Shown one piece after another: positions 1 through 5,185 of a stretch of DNA of 5,185 bases. The position numbers and the translations under genes are program-made. The notes under the pieces were generated by a model. It had not been told where the DNA came from, searched no databases, and saw only the letters and a program-made list of their open reading frames with translations. Source of the DNA: Candidatus Symbiothrix sp. (GTDB lineage: Bacteria; Bacteroidota; Bacteroidia; Bacteroidales; Azobacteroidaceae); assembly GCA_031270925.1 (NCBI GenBank), contig JAISWY010000096.1, positions 1 through 5,185 on the forward strand, read 5' to 3'. Position 1 is the stretch's first letter. Every line of letters begins with the position of its first letter.

Positions 1-30
1 CACAAGGTCTCTACACAAACAAGAACAACA
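1..30 (+). other. 5' leader of the operon (partial)
   Basis: A short A- and C-rich stretch directly before the first start codon. It has no clear Shine-Dalgarno sequence, which is usual in Bacteroidetes. The phylum's promoter elements (TTTG near -33 and TAnnTTTG near -7) are not seen here, so the promoter of the four-gene operon is presumably to the left of the window. Confidence 0.4.
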
Positions 31-312
31 ATGAAAAAGACAATCATTTTAGCAACAGCTATGCTGTTAGCAATCTCGGCGTCAGCCGACCGCAGAACAA
101 TTAAAGATCGCAGCGAAAACTGGCTGCAACGCGAACAAGGAGATTCATCCCCTAGTCATGCCGACGAAACTTCCACCGGCGATTTGCGCATCGGCGCGGC
201 GCCCAACGCCCCCACCGTTCCGGTAGGCGAAGGCCTCTTGGTGTTATCCGCTTTGGTCGGCGCTTACGCAGTGTATAAAAAACAAACAAAACATTCAACA
301 TTTAAATTATAA
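31..312 (+). CDS. Small exported protein with C-terminal PVGEG-transmembrane-KK tail
   Basis: This 93-residue protein has an N-terminal Sec signal peptide (Lys2-Lys3, hydrophobic core about 5-16, likely cleavage after Ala-Ser-Ala at 17-19). A polar, charged segment follows (20-60). The C-terminus is tripartite: a Pro-Val-Gly-Glu-Gly motif at 64-68, a hydrophobic helix at about 66-82 and a basic tail starting Lys83-Lys84. I recall many Bacteroidetes small proteins with a similar Pro-[Ile/Val]-Gly/Asp-x-Gly motif before a terminal helix, usually annotated hypothetical; their function is not known to me. The layout resembles sorting signals (LPXTG, PEP-CTERM), but no cognate protease is visible, so it may simply be an inner-membrane anchor. 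The start at 31 is chosen because it gives an intact signal peptide; Met11 would cut it. The stop lies 4 nt before the next gene, so the two are probably co-transcribed. Real gene: fairly sure; function: unknown. Confidence 0.75.
   Translation: MKKTIILATAMLLAISASADRRTIKDRSENWLQREQGDSSPSHADETSTGDLRIGAAPNAPTVPVGEGLLVLSALVGAYAVYKKQTKHSTFKL
208..282 (+). other. C-terminal PVGEG/TM/basic tail of the small protein
   Basis: Residues 60-84 of the first protein: Pro64-Val-Gly-Glu-Gly68, then a run of Leu, Val, Ala, Gly and Tyr residues long enough to span a membrane, then Lys83-Lys84. The order motif, helix, positive charges is what defines C-terminal sorting signals in other systems. Whether this tail is processed is inference only. 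Confidence 0.5.
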
Positions 313-316
313 TAAT

Positions 317-1657
317 ATGAAAGCTAAAAAATTTCTAATGGTTTTATTGGCGACGTGCAGTATGGGAAGCCTTGCCGCCAAAGAATTTGAAACAACGATT
401 TTGCATTTGGATGCATCGGTTTTCACGATGGACGCTGCCAGGGATATGTCCGATCCGGAAGTAACGCCGCCTCATAATTGGCTGTCGGCCAGTGGAGTAG
501 AGTGGACTTCTTCTAATTGCTATGCCAGAAATATAGCGAGTCCGGCGCACGTGGGTAAAGCAGTGGCTTGGGGTGGCGCAGACATTGCAGCTACCGGCGA
601 CGCTACTACTCCCGCACTGGATTTACGGGCAAGCGAAGGCGAACAAATCCGTTTAATCATCAAGATTACAGCCGGTTCCAATAAAAGCGGCAGCATGGTA
701 ATTAAATTGGATGAAACGCCTCTGGGAACCATTTCCGCATCCGCCGACGGCGATTCGGGAACCGGCAGCACAAGTTTTGGCGGTAAATATTACACCTTTG
801 TATATCCAATTGCGAACGGCACGGCAAGTTCTCATTTGCGGTTTACACATTCGAAAATCGATGTTGCCGGCAATTTGTACGTGCAGGAAATCAAAGTGAT
901 AAAAGAACCTGTTTCATTGGTAAAAATGGATTGTTCGGCAGTATCAGGTTCAACCAAAGAAATGTCGGACGAAACCGGTACATATACTTGGAAAACCGTT
1001 TTCGGCGAACAAATTGCAGCCAATACAACATCTGCTTTTTGTTATGCTCAAAATCCTGCTTCTCCTACTCATATCGGCAAATCCGTCCGTTTGGGCGGCA
1101 GTTCCGGCAACGGCGCATTTACAATCTCCGATTTGGATTTGCTTGCTCCGAACCAAACAAAGGTCAAGCTCTATTTTGAAGCGACAACCGGTTCATCAAA
1201 TAAAGATTGGAAATTGGATGTTACTTTGAATGGTTCTTCTTCGGTCGCCTCGATACCGACACTCGATTATACCACACAATGGTATGAATACGATTTGGAA
1301 ATTACCAATGGAACGGCCAATTCGTCGATTACTTTCACCGGAAGCATCAACAGCGGCACGGGCAATGCTCAAATCTACATTCGCAACTTACGAATTTATT
1401 ACGAACCGATTTCTACCGGTATCGGCCGGGTATCTACCGAAAAACTACAAATTTATCCGACAATATTTACCGGCGAATTACAGGTTTCATCCCAACTGCA
1501 ATCGCTGGAAATATACACCATTTCGGGCGTAAAAGTGAAAAATTTCGGGAATATCCAATCTGCAATCAACACAAGTGATTTATCATCAGGATATTATATT
1601 TTGAAATTAACTGACGAAAACGGCAAGCATTTTTCGACAAAAGCATTGAAAAAATGA
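317..1657 (+). CDS. T9SS-secreted protein with two tandem jelly-roll-like domains
   Basis: A 446-residue protein with a Sec signal peptide (Lys3-Lys5, hydrophobic core to about 20, cleavage near Ala20/Ala21). Two homologous modules follow, about 25-198 and 199-364. Both contain Cys-Tyr-Ala-x-Asn-x-Ala-Ser-Pro-x-His-x-Gly-Lys (68-81, 242-255), Asn-Gly-Thr-Ala near the end (167-170, 331-334) and a final beta strand ending in Glu-Pro (197-198, 363-364). The Thr-Pro-Ala-Leu-Asp-Leu strand at 98-103 and the Ser/Thr/Gly-rich composition resemble the beta-sandwich modules found beside Bacteroidetes surface nucleases and glycan-binding proteins, but I cannot assign a named family. Residues about 366-446 form a T9SS type A sorting domain, so the mature protein should cross the outer membrane and be released or attached to surface lipopolysaccharide. 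No catalytic motif is seen, so binding is more likely than catalysis. It lies 4 nt after the small-protein gene, and its stop overlaps the next start (ATGA). Confidence 0.88.
   Translation: MKAKKFLMVLLATCSMGSLAAKEFETTILHLDASVFTMDAARDMSDPEVTPPHNWLSASGVEWTSSNCYARNIASPAHVGKAVAWGGADIAATGDATTPALDLRASEGEQIRLIIKITAGSNKSGSMVIKLDETPLGTISASADGDSGTGSTSFGGKYYTFVYPIANGTASSHLRFTHSKIDVAGNLYVQEIKVIKEPVSLVKMDCSAVSGSTKEMSDETGTYTWKTVFGEQIAANTTSAFCYAQNPASPTHIGKSVRLGGSSGNGAFTISDLDLLAPNQTKVKLYFEATTGSSNKDWKLDVTLNGSSSVASIPTLDYTTQWYEYDLEITNGTANSSITFTGSINSGTGNAQIYIRNLRIYYEPISTGIGRVSTEKLQIYPTIFTGELQVSSQLQSLEIYTISGVKVKNFGNIQSAINTSDLSSGYYILKLTDENGKHFSTKALKK
389..910 (+). repeat. Domain copy A (protein-level tandem repeat)
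   Basis: Residues about 25-198 of the 446-aa protein. This is the first copy of a domain repeated immediately downstream. Landmarks are CYARNIASPAHVGK (68-81), the NGTAS motif (167-171) and IKVIKEP (192-198). It carries an extra Gly/Ser-rich insertion around 142-156 compared with copy B. The boundaries are approximate and set by eye. Confidence 0.7.
911..1408 (+). repeat. Domain copy B (protein-level tandem repeat)
   Basis: Residues about 199-364 of the 446-aa protein. Landmarks matching copy A in order and spacing are CYAQNPASPTHIGK (242-255), NGTANSSITFT (331-341) and LRIYYEP (358-364). The DNA of the two copies has diverged clearly, so this is an old duplication rather than a recent tandem one. 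Confidence 0.7.
1412..1654 (+). other. T9SS type A C-terminal sorting domain of the two-domain protein
   Basis: Residues 366-446 show the family pattern: Leu-Gln-Ile-Tyr-Pro (377-381), Leu-Glu-Ile-Tyr-x-Ile-Ser-Gly (397-404), Leu-Ser-Ser-Gly-Tyr-Tyr-Ile-Leu-Lys-Leu (422-431) and a terminal Lys-Ala-Leu-Lys-Lys. The usual Tyr-Pro-Asn-Pro has become Tyr-Pro-Thr-Ile, a tolerated variation. In the family this domain docks to the T9SS translocon and is removed by the PorU sortase. Confidence 0.85.
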
Positions 1658-1734
1658 TTGGAAGAAGAAATTTTCTCAAAGCGGCAGGTATAGGCGTGGC
1701 AGCCGGACTGGTTTCTCCCGAACTGGCGCTGGGC
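1654..1734 (+). other. Twin-arginine (Tat) signal peptide
   Basis: Residues 1-27 of the flavoprotein. Gly-Arg-Arg-Asn-Phe-Leu-Lys fits the consensus (S/T)-R-R-x-F-L-K except for Gly at the first position. It is followed by a mildly hydrophobic, Gly/Ala-rich h-region, as is typical for Tat rather than Sec. The cleavage site is not sharply defined. Confidence 0.8.
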
Positions 1735-3087
1735 AAGACTCCGATCGTACAATCCGCTATCGACAAGAAAAAATCGACGTATGAAGATTTATATTTCGAC
1801 GTGGCGGTGGTCGGCGCCGGGCCGGGCGGTATTCCCGCTGCCGTTGCCGCTGCGCGCGAAGGAGCCAAAGTGGTTCTGATAGAGGAAGATTGGGCGCCGG
1901 GCGGCGCTCCGGTCGATATGTTCGTAACCTTCGTTTGCGGCAGCCCGCGCGTGGGCATTTTCCGCGAAATGATTCAACAGTTGAATGCTAAGCATGATTT
2001 GGACGGCCTTCCCGATCCTAGCTTCGGCGAAGCGGGCTACAACGGTATGACCCATTTTTGGCATCCGACATCATTCATTCAAGTCATTCAAAAAATGATT
2101 GAAGCAGAGTCGAATCTTTCGTTGATGTGCGGCGCGCCTGTTGTCGATACGATTGTCGAAAAGAAAAAAGGCAATATCGAAGTGAAAGGCGTGCAGGTGA
2201 TGCGGAACGCTATGTTGCAGAATATTTACGCCAAAGTTACGATCGACGCCACCGGTACGGGTTTGGTTTCAGCCGCCGCAGGATGCGAATTTATGTACGG
2301 CAACGAATCGAAAAGCGATTTCAACGAAAGCGTCGGTTTGGAAGTGGGCGACGGCAAAGTACAACCTTGTACATGGATGTTTATCGCCCAAAAAATCAAG
2401 CGCGACGCCGTATTTCCGTTGGATAAATTAAAGGGCAGCAGTGGTTTGGCCGACGGCGAAAAAGACTGGCTGAAAAAAGACCGCTTGGAAGAAATCCACA
2501 CGGCCGATAAAGGAATTTATCTTTTTTGGGGAACGACCGTGAAGTGCAAGAAAACCTACGACAACAGCGAAGTCGCCGCCGCACAAATGCTGGGTTTGAA
2601 GCAATTGGAACACAATATCCGCATCATCAACGAGGCCGGTTTCTCTGTGAATCTGGCGCCGAAAATCGGCGTGCGCGAATGTCGCCGTATCAAAGGCGAT
2701 TATGTGATTACGGCCGACGATATTATCAACGGTGTAATGCCTGACGATAAAGTAGCCGATGCGCATTACAGTTTGGATGCGTGGGGAATGCAAATTCCCG
2801 AAAGCGTGAAACACGGGCCTCCTTACGGTATTCCATACCGGGCGCTCACTCCGCTCAAAACCGAGGGCTTGCTTACGGCGGGACGAATCATCAGCGGTAC
2901 AAAAATCGCCCACAGTTCCTATCGTGTGCAACCGATTTGCGCCGTTATCGGCGAAGCGGCGGGAACGGCGGCGGCAATGGCAGCCATACAGAACAAACGC
3001 ACGCGCGACATCGACCTAAAAGACTTGCAGGCGCGTTTGGACGCCAAAGGCTTGTTCGATTACACCAAAAACAGGAAAAAGAAATGA
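1654..3087 (+). CDS. Tat-exported FAD-dependent oxidoreductase (FAD_oxidored type)
   Basis: A 477-residue flavoprotein. It starts with a twin-arginine signal, Arg4-Arg5-Asn-Phe-Leu-Lys9, then a Gly/Ala-rich hydrophobic stretch (10-20) and a likely processing site near 25-28, implying export of the folded, FAD-loaded protein. The dinucleotide-binding fold begins at 49 with Gly-Ala-Gly-Pro-Gly-Gly at 54-59 and an acidic strand end (Glu77-Glu78). Further FAD-family landmarks are Ala-Pro-Gly-Gly (81-84), Gly-Ile-Phe-Arg-Glu-Met (101-106), Ile-Asp-Ala-Thr-Gly (197-201), Gly-Val-Arg-Glu-x-Arg-Arg-Ile-x-Gly-Asp-Tyr (339-350), Ile-Pro-Tyr-Arg-Ala-Leu (393-398), Leu-Leu-Thr-Ala-Gly-Arg (406-411) and Gly-Glu-Ala-Ala-Gly-Thr-Ala (433-439). 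This matches the FAD_oxidored family (Pfam PF12831 from memory), at about its usual length. The substrate is unknown; many relatives lie near carbohydrate genes, so a sugar or other alcohol is only a guess. Its start overlaps the preceding stop (ATGA) and its stop overlaps the next start the same way, so expression should be coupled to both T9SS cargo genes. The family call is firm. Confidence 0.93.
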   Translation: MIGRRNFLKAAGIGVAAGLVSPELALGKTPIVQSAIDKKKSTYEDLYFDVAVVGAGPGGIPAAVAAAREGAKVVLIEEDWAPGGAPVDMFVTFVCGSPRVGIFREMIQQLNAKHDLDGLPDPSFGEAGYNGMTHFWHPTSFIQVIQKMIEAESNLSLMCGAPVVDTIVEKKKGNIEVKGVQVMRNAMLQNIYAKVTIDATGTGLVSAAAGCEFMYGNESKSDFNESVGLEVGDGKVQPCTWMFIAQKIKRDAVFPLDKLKGSSGLADGEKDWLKKDRLEEIHTADKGIYLFWGTTVKCKKTYDNSEVAAAQMLGLKQLEHNIRIINEAGFSVNLAPKIGVRECRRIKGDYVITADDIINGVMPDDKVADAHYSLDAWGMQIPESVKHGPPYGIPYRALTPLKTEGLLTAGRIISGTKIAHSSYRVQPICAVIGEAAGTAAAMAAIQNKRTRDIDLKDLQARLDAKGLFDYTKNRKKK

Positions 3088-4490
3088 AACGTTTATCTGC
3101 TTTTTTTGCAGGTTTATTATCCTTCGCATTGACCTTGTCCGCAACCACTTTTTACGTAACAATCGATGGTTCGGACGAGGACGGATGCGGTTCGCCGACG
3201 CAAGCTTTCGCAAGTATTCGCGCGGCGCTTACCAACACTGTCTCCGGTGATACAATCCGCGTGGGCGAAGGGACTTTCCTAACCCAAGCGAAATACGAAG
3301 TTATCAAGGATAACGCCGTTACGATTATCGGTTCAGGCAATCAAAATACGATTCTGACAGCTGCCGCCGACATTCGTCTGTTTGAAATCAACGGTGGAAC
3401 ATTGCGACTTAAAAACCTGTGTATAAAAGACATAAGCAATAATCAGGAGGGAGGCGCCATCATCGCTAAATCGCTAAGCGGTAAAAACGCCGTTTTGCAT
3501 TGCGAGAATGTCGATTTTATCAACAATTCGGCCAAAGGCTCGCCCGTGGCGCGTGTCGAAGGCGGCGGTGCGCGGTTTGTCCAGTGTAATTTTATTGAAA
3601 ATCAATCACTTACTTACGGAGCGATCGGTTTGATTGCTTCCAATTACGCTTTCGACGAAATTTTGATTTCCGGTTGTTTGTTTCGGGAAAATACGGCCAA
3701 TAACAATGGTTCGGCTTTACGGATTTACGCTCAAAACAATGTGGAAAAATGCGACATTGCAAATAACACATTCATCGGCAATCATTTAACGGCGAACAGC
3801 GGAACGATTGCCATCGAAGGCGGCAACGCTTCGGGCAATAATCGGAATATTCACATCCTCCACAATACCATTGTAAATAATACGAATGTAAGCGACAAAA
3901 CCGCCGGTATTTTCGTGAACGGAACCGCCGACAATATCGTCGAAATCATCAATAATATTATCGCTGATAATCCGAGTGGAGATGGAAAATCCTACGCCAT
4001 TCAATTAGCCAATGTTTCGTTAAAAGCATCGAGTAATAATCTTATTGATTATACCGCCGCCCAAATCAAATTGGAAACGCTCGCATCCAACGGAGGTCAA
4101 ACGCAAAGCATGGCGCTCTCGGCCGGCAGTATTGCCATTAATTGCGGCAAAACGGATACGGGAATATTAATCGACCAACGTGGTTATTTGCGTGATAATC
4201 AACCGGATATAGGCGCTTATGAATACGACGCCATTCCGCTGAATGATCGTTCGGACATTTCAGGAAACAACAAGCTAAATGTATATCCGAATCCGTTTAG
4301 CGATGTTGTCTCTTTTTCGATTCCGGTTCGGCAAATCAAAATCTATGCGGTCGATGGGAAAGAAGTGTTTTCTCGAAGCGACCGCATGTTTTCTTCCGTT
4401 AATTTAAATCATTTATCAACAGGAAATTATGTGTTTTATTTCACTACTTATACGGGAGAAAAAAAGAGTTGTAGTTTGATAAAGGAATAA
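3084..4490 (+). CDS. T9SS-secreted parallel beta-helix protein with choice-of-anchor Q-like region
   Basis: A 468-residue protein with a Sec signal peptide (Lys2-Arg3, hydrophobic core 5-19, cleavage after Ser-Ala20). The mature N-terminus, Thr-Phe-Tyr-Val-x-x-x-Gly-Ser-Asp followed by Ala-Phe-x-Ser-Ile-Arg-Ala-Ala and Gly-Asp-Thr-Ile-Arg-Val-Gly-Glu-Gly-Thr-Phe (to 65), is the DUF1565-like opening of pectin-lyase-fold proteins. Residues about 95-325 are beta-helix coils with an Asn-ended turn motif recurring about every 30 residues. Residues 330-381 match the choice-of-anchor Q region (Asn-Gly-Gly-Gln-Thr, Ala-Leu-x-x-Gly-Ser-x-Ala-Ile, Asp-Gln-Arg-Gly, Asp-Ile-Gly-Ala-Tyr-Glu), and 392-468 form a T9SS type A sorting domain. 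The helix suggests binding or cleavage of surface polysaccharide, but no catalytic Asp/Arg cluster could be assigned. The frame stays open upstream to 2781, but the start at 3084 gives the signal peptide at the N-terminus and an ATGA overlap with the flavoprotein stop. Confidence 0.9.
   Translation: MKRLSAFFAGLLSFALTLSATTFYVTIDGSDEDGCGSPTQAFASIRAALTNTVSGDTIRVGEGTFLTQAKYEVIKDNAVTIIGSGNQNTILTAAADIRLFEINGGTLRLKNLCIKDISNNQEGGAIIAKSLSGKNAVLHCENVDFINNSAKGSPVARVEGGGARFVQCNFIENQSLTYGAIGLIASNYAFDEILISGCLFRENTANNNGSALRIYAQNNVEKCDIANNTFIGNHLTANSGTIAIEGGNASGNNRNIHILHNTIVNNTNVSDKTAGIFVNGTADNIVEIINNIIADNPSGDGKSYAIQLANVSLKASSNNLIDYTAAQIKLETLASNGGQTQSMALSAGSIAINCGKTDTGILIDQRGYLRDNQPDIGAYEYDAIPLNDRSDISGNNKLNVYPNPFSDVVSFSIPVRQIKIYAVDGKEVFSRSDRMFSSVNLNHLSTGNYVFYFTTYTGEKKSCSLIKE
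3510..3971 (+). repeat. Beta-helix coil repeats, about 30-residue period
   Basis: Within the beta-helix protein a six-residue turn motif ending in Asn recurs: VDFINN (143-148), CNFIEN (168-173), CLFREN (198-203), NTFIGN (228-233), NTIVNN (261-266) and NIIADN (291-296). Successive spacings are 25, 30, 30, 33 and 30 residues, fitting one coil of a right-handed parallel beta-helix per repeat. The pattern is at protein level, not an exact DNA repeat. Confidence 0.8.
4071..4226 (+). other. Choice-of-anchor Q-like region
   Basis: Residues 330-381 of the beta-helix protein: Leu-Ala-Ser-Asn-Gly-Gly-Gln-Thr-Gln (333-341), Ala-Leu-Ser-Ala-Gly-Ser-Ile-Ala-Ile-Asn-x-Gly (344-355), Asp-Gln-Arg-Gly (364-367) and Asp-Ile-Gly-Ala-Tyr-Glu (375-380). 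This family usually sits just before a cell-surface anchoring or sorting signal, which varies between phyla; here that signal is the T9SS domain. Confidence 0.8.
4257..4487 (+). other. T9SS type A C-terminal sorting domain of the beta-helix protein
   Basis: Residues 392-468 contain the canonical Val-Tyr-Pro-Asn-Pro-Phe (400-405), then Ile-Lys-Ile-Tyr-x-x-x-Gly-Lys-Glu-Val (418-428), Leu-Ser-Thr-Gly-Asn-Tyr-Val (444-450) and a basic end Leu-Ile-Lys-Glu. It is a closer match to the family consensus than the domain of the two-domain protein upstream. Confidence 0.92.
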
Positions 4491-4495
4491 AGAGC

Positions 4496-5185
4496 TTACG
4501 ATTTCCCGAATAATTGTTGGTGCATCGCCGCTGCCGCTTTTCGTCCATCGCCCATCGCCAAAATAACCGTAGCGCCGCCGCGGACAATGTCGCCGCCGGC
4601 GAAAACATCGGGTAAATCGGTTTGCAAACTGTTTTGATCGACGATTATCGTTCCCCATTTGCTCATATTCAATCCATGGAAAGCTCTTGGTACCAATGGA
4701 TTAGGAGAAACGCCAATCGCCACGATGACCAAATCCACATCCAGCGTTTCGGTTGCACCCGGAATTTCTACCGGTTTTCTCCGTCCCGAAGCATCCGGCT
4801 CGCCCAATTCCATTTTTTGCAAAACCATTTGCTTCACTCGGCCTTTTTCGTCGCCGGTATATTGAATCGGATTGTGCAATGTGAGGAATGTAACTCCTTC
4901 TTCCTTCGCGTGTTTCACTTCTTCTACACGCGCGGGCATTTCTTCTTCTGAACGACGATAGACAATCATCGCTTTTTCGGCGCCTAAGCGTAAAGCGGTG
5001 CGCACCGAGTCCATGGCTGTATTTCCGCCGCCGATAACTGCTACCGTTTTTCCGAGAAACACCGGCGTATCGGCTTCCTTCAAACGGCCGGCGCCCATTA
5101 AATTAACGCGCGTTAAATATTCGTTCGACGACAAAACGCCCGATAAGTTTTCGCCCGCGATATTCATAAAATTGGGTAAACCGGC
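4496..5185 (-). CDS. gltA: NADPH-dependent glutamate synthase small subunit / NfnB-like flavoprotein (C-terminal part)
   Basis: The last 229 codons of a minus-strand gene that continues past the right edge. The frame stays open to 5185, and Ala-Gly-Leu-Pro-Asn-Phe precedes the Met at 5167, so that Met is internal. Numbering from it: Gly-Glu-Asn-Leu-x-Gly-Val-Leu-Ser-Ser-Asn-Glu (5-16), NADPH-binding Gly-Gly-Gly-Asn-Thr-Ala-Met-Asp (46-53), Tyr-Arg-Arg-Ser-Glu-x-Glu-Met-Pro-Ala-Arg (70-80), Gly-Val-Ser-Pro-Asn-Pro (152-157) and FAD-binding Ala-Gly-Gly-Asp-Ile-Val-Arg-Gly-Gly-Ala-Thr (190-200). In the family this subunit oxidises NADPH and passes electrons through FAD and iron-sulfur clusters to glutamate synthesis, or acts in NADH/ferredoxin/NADP transhydrogenation (NfnB). 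The motifs favour the homotetrameric GltA type over Escherichia coli GltD. In Bacteroidetes it is often fused to a dihydroorotate dehydrogenase B NAD-binding-like N-terminus; that part is outside the window. It is a cytoplasmic protein, convergent with the export operon and probably unrelated to it. Confidence 0.93.
   Translation of the reverse strand, partial: AGLPNFMNIAGENLSGVLSSNEYLTRVNLMGAGRLKEADTPVFLGKTVAVIGGGNTAMDSVRTALRLGAEKAMIVYRRSEEEMPARVEEVKHAKEEGVTFLTLHNPIQYTGDEKGRVKQMVLQKMELGEPDASGRRKPVEIPGATETLDVDLVIVAIGVSPNPLVPRAFHGLNMSKWGTIIVDQNSLQTDLPDVFAGGDIVRGGATVILAMGDGRKAAAAMHQQLFGKS

Noticed and set aside
350..361. Possible lipobox Leu-Leu-Ala-Thr-Cys in the signal peptide of the two-domain protein (Cys14)
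   Set aside because: Thr just before Cys is not a usual lipobox residue, the hydrophobic core would be very short, and the protein has a T9SS sorting domain, which goes with an ordinary Sec signal.
1566..1958. A 130-codon minus-strand open frame spanning the junction of the T9SS cargo and flavoprotein genes
   Set aside because: It is the reverse complement of the sorting domain, Tat signal and Rossmann motif. Its Ala/Pro/Thr-rich product has no recognisable feature.
2428..2931. A 167-codon minus-strand open frame within the flavoprotein gene
   Set aside because: It is antisense to a conserved family region, has low-quality composition with no recognisable domain, and is explained by the codon bias of the plus-strand gene.
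2781..3083. An open frame extends the beta-helix gene 101 codons upstream, inside the flavoprotein gene
   Set aside because: The extension is Arg/Gly/His-rich out-of-frame sequence of a well-supported gene, and it would bury the signal peptide in mid-protein. The ATGA start at 3084 fits export and operon spacing.
4453..4508. CGGGA (4453-4457) and TCCCG (4504-4508) as a terminator stem at the convergent junction
   Set aside because: It is only five base pairs with a loop of about 46 nt and no T-run beside it, so too weak to call a terminator.
4496..5167. Treating the Met at 5167 as the start of the gltA-like gene
   Set aside because: The frame continues to the window edge and encodes the conserved Gly-Leu-Pro-x-Phe motif upstream, so the gene is truncated by the window, not complete.

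Overview
The window looks like a Bacteroidetes (probably Bacteroidales) chromosome. Two proteins end in a type IX secretion system (T9SS) type A sorting domain, which is essentially confined to this phylum. Start codons are preceded by A/T-rich sequence rather than a strong Shine-Dalgarno, and genes are tightly packed. No rRNA, tRNA, CRISPR array, insertion sequence or attachment site is visible.

Layout. Positions 31-4490 hold four plus-strand genes that read as one operon whose promoter lies left of the window: (1) a 93-aa exported small protein with a C-terminal Pro-Val-Gly-Glu-Gly / transmembrane / Lys-Lys tail; (2) a 446-aa T9SS cargo built from two tandem copies of an unidentified, probably jelly-roll, domain; (3) a 477-aa FAD-dependent oxidoreductase (FAD_oxidored type) with a twin-arginine signal; (4) a 468-aa T9SS cargo with a right-handed parallel beta-helix and a choice-of-anchor Q-like module. 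Spacing is 4 nt between genes 1 and 2, then ATGA overlaps (4 nt shared) between 2/3 and 3/4, indicating translational coupling. On the minus strand, meeting gene 4 tail to tail with only 5 nt between stop codons, is the 3' part of a GltA-type NADPH-dependent glutamate synthase small subunit / NfnB-like flavoprotein that runs off the right edge; it looks like an unrelated housekeeping gene.

How the genes may work together. All four operon products carry export signals: three Sec-type, one Tat-type. A flavoenzyme folded in the cytoplasm and exported by Tat is thus co-produced with two T9SS surface or secreted proteins, one of them with a fold typical of polysaccharide-binding or -cleaving proteins. 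A cell-envelope module acting on an extracellular, perhaps carbohydrate, substrate is a reasonable inference, but no substrate or catalytic residue of a known glycan-active family can be named from the sequence. The most notable observation is this compact cassette with its exported flavoprotein; the duplicated domain of gene 2 and the sorting-signal-like tail of gene 1 come next.
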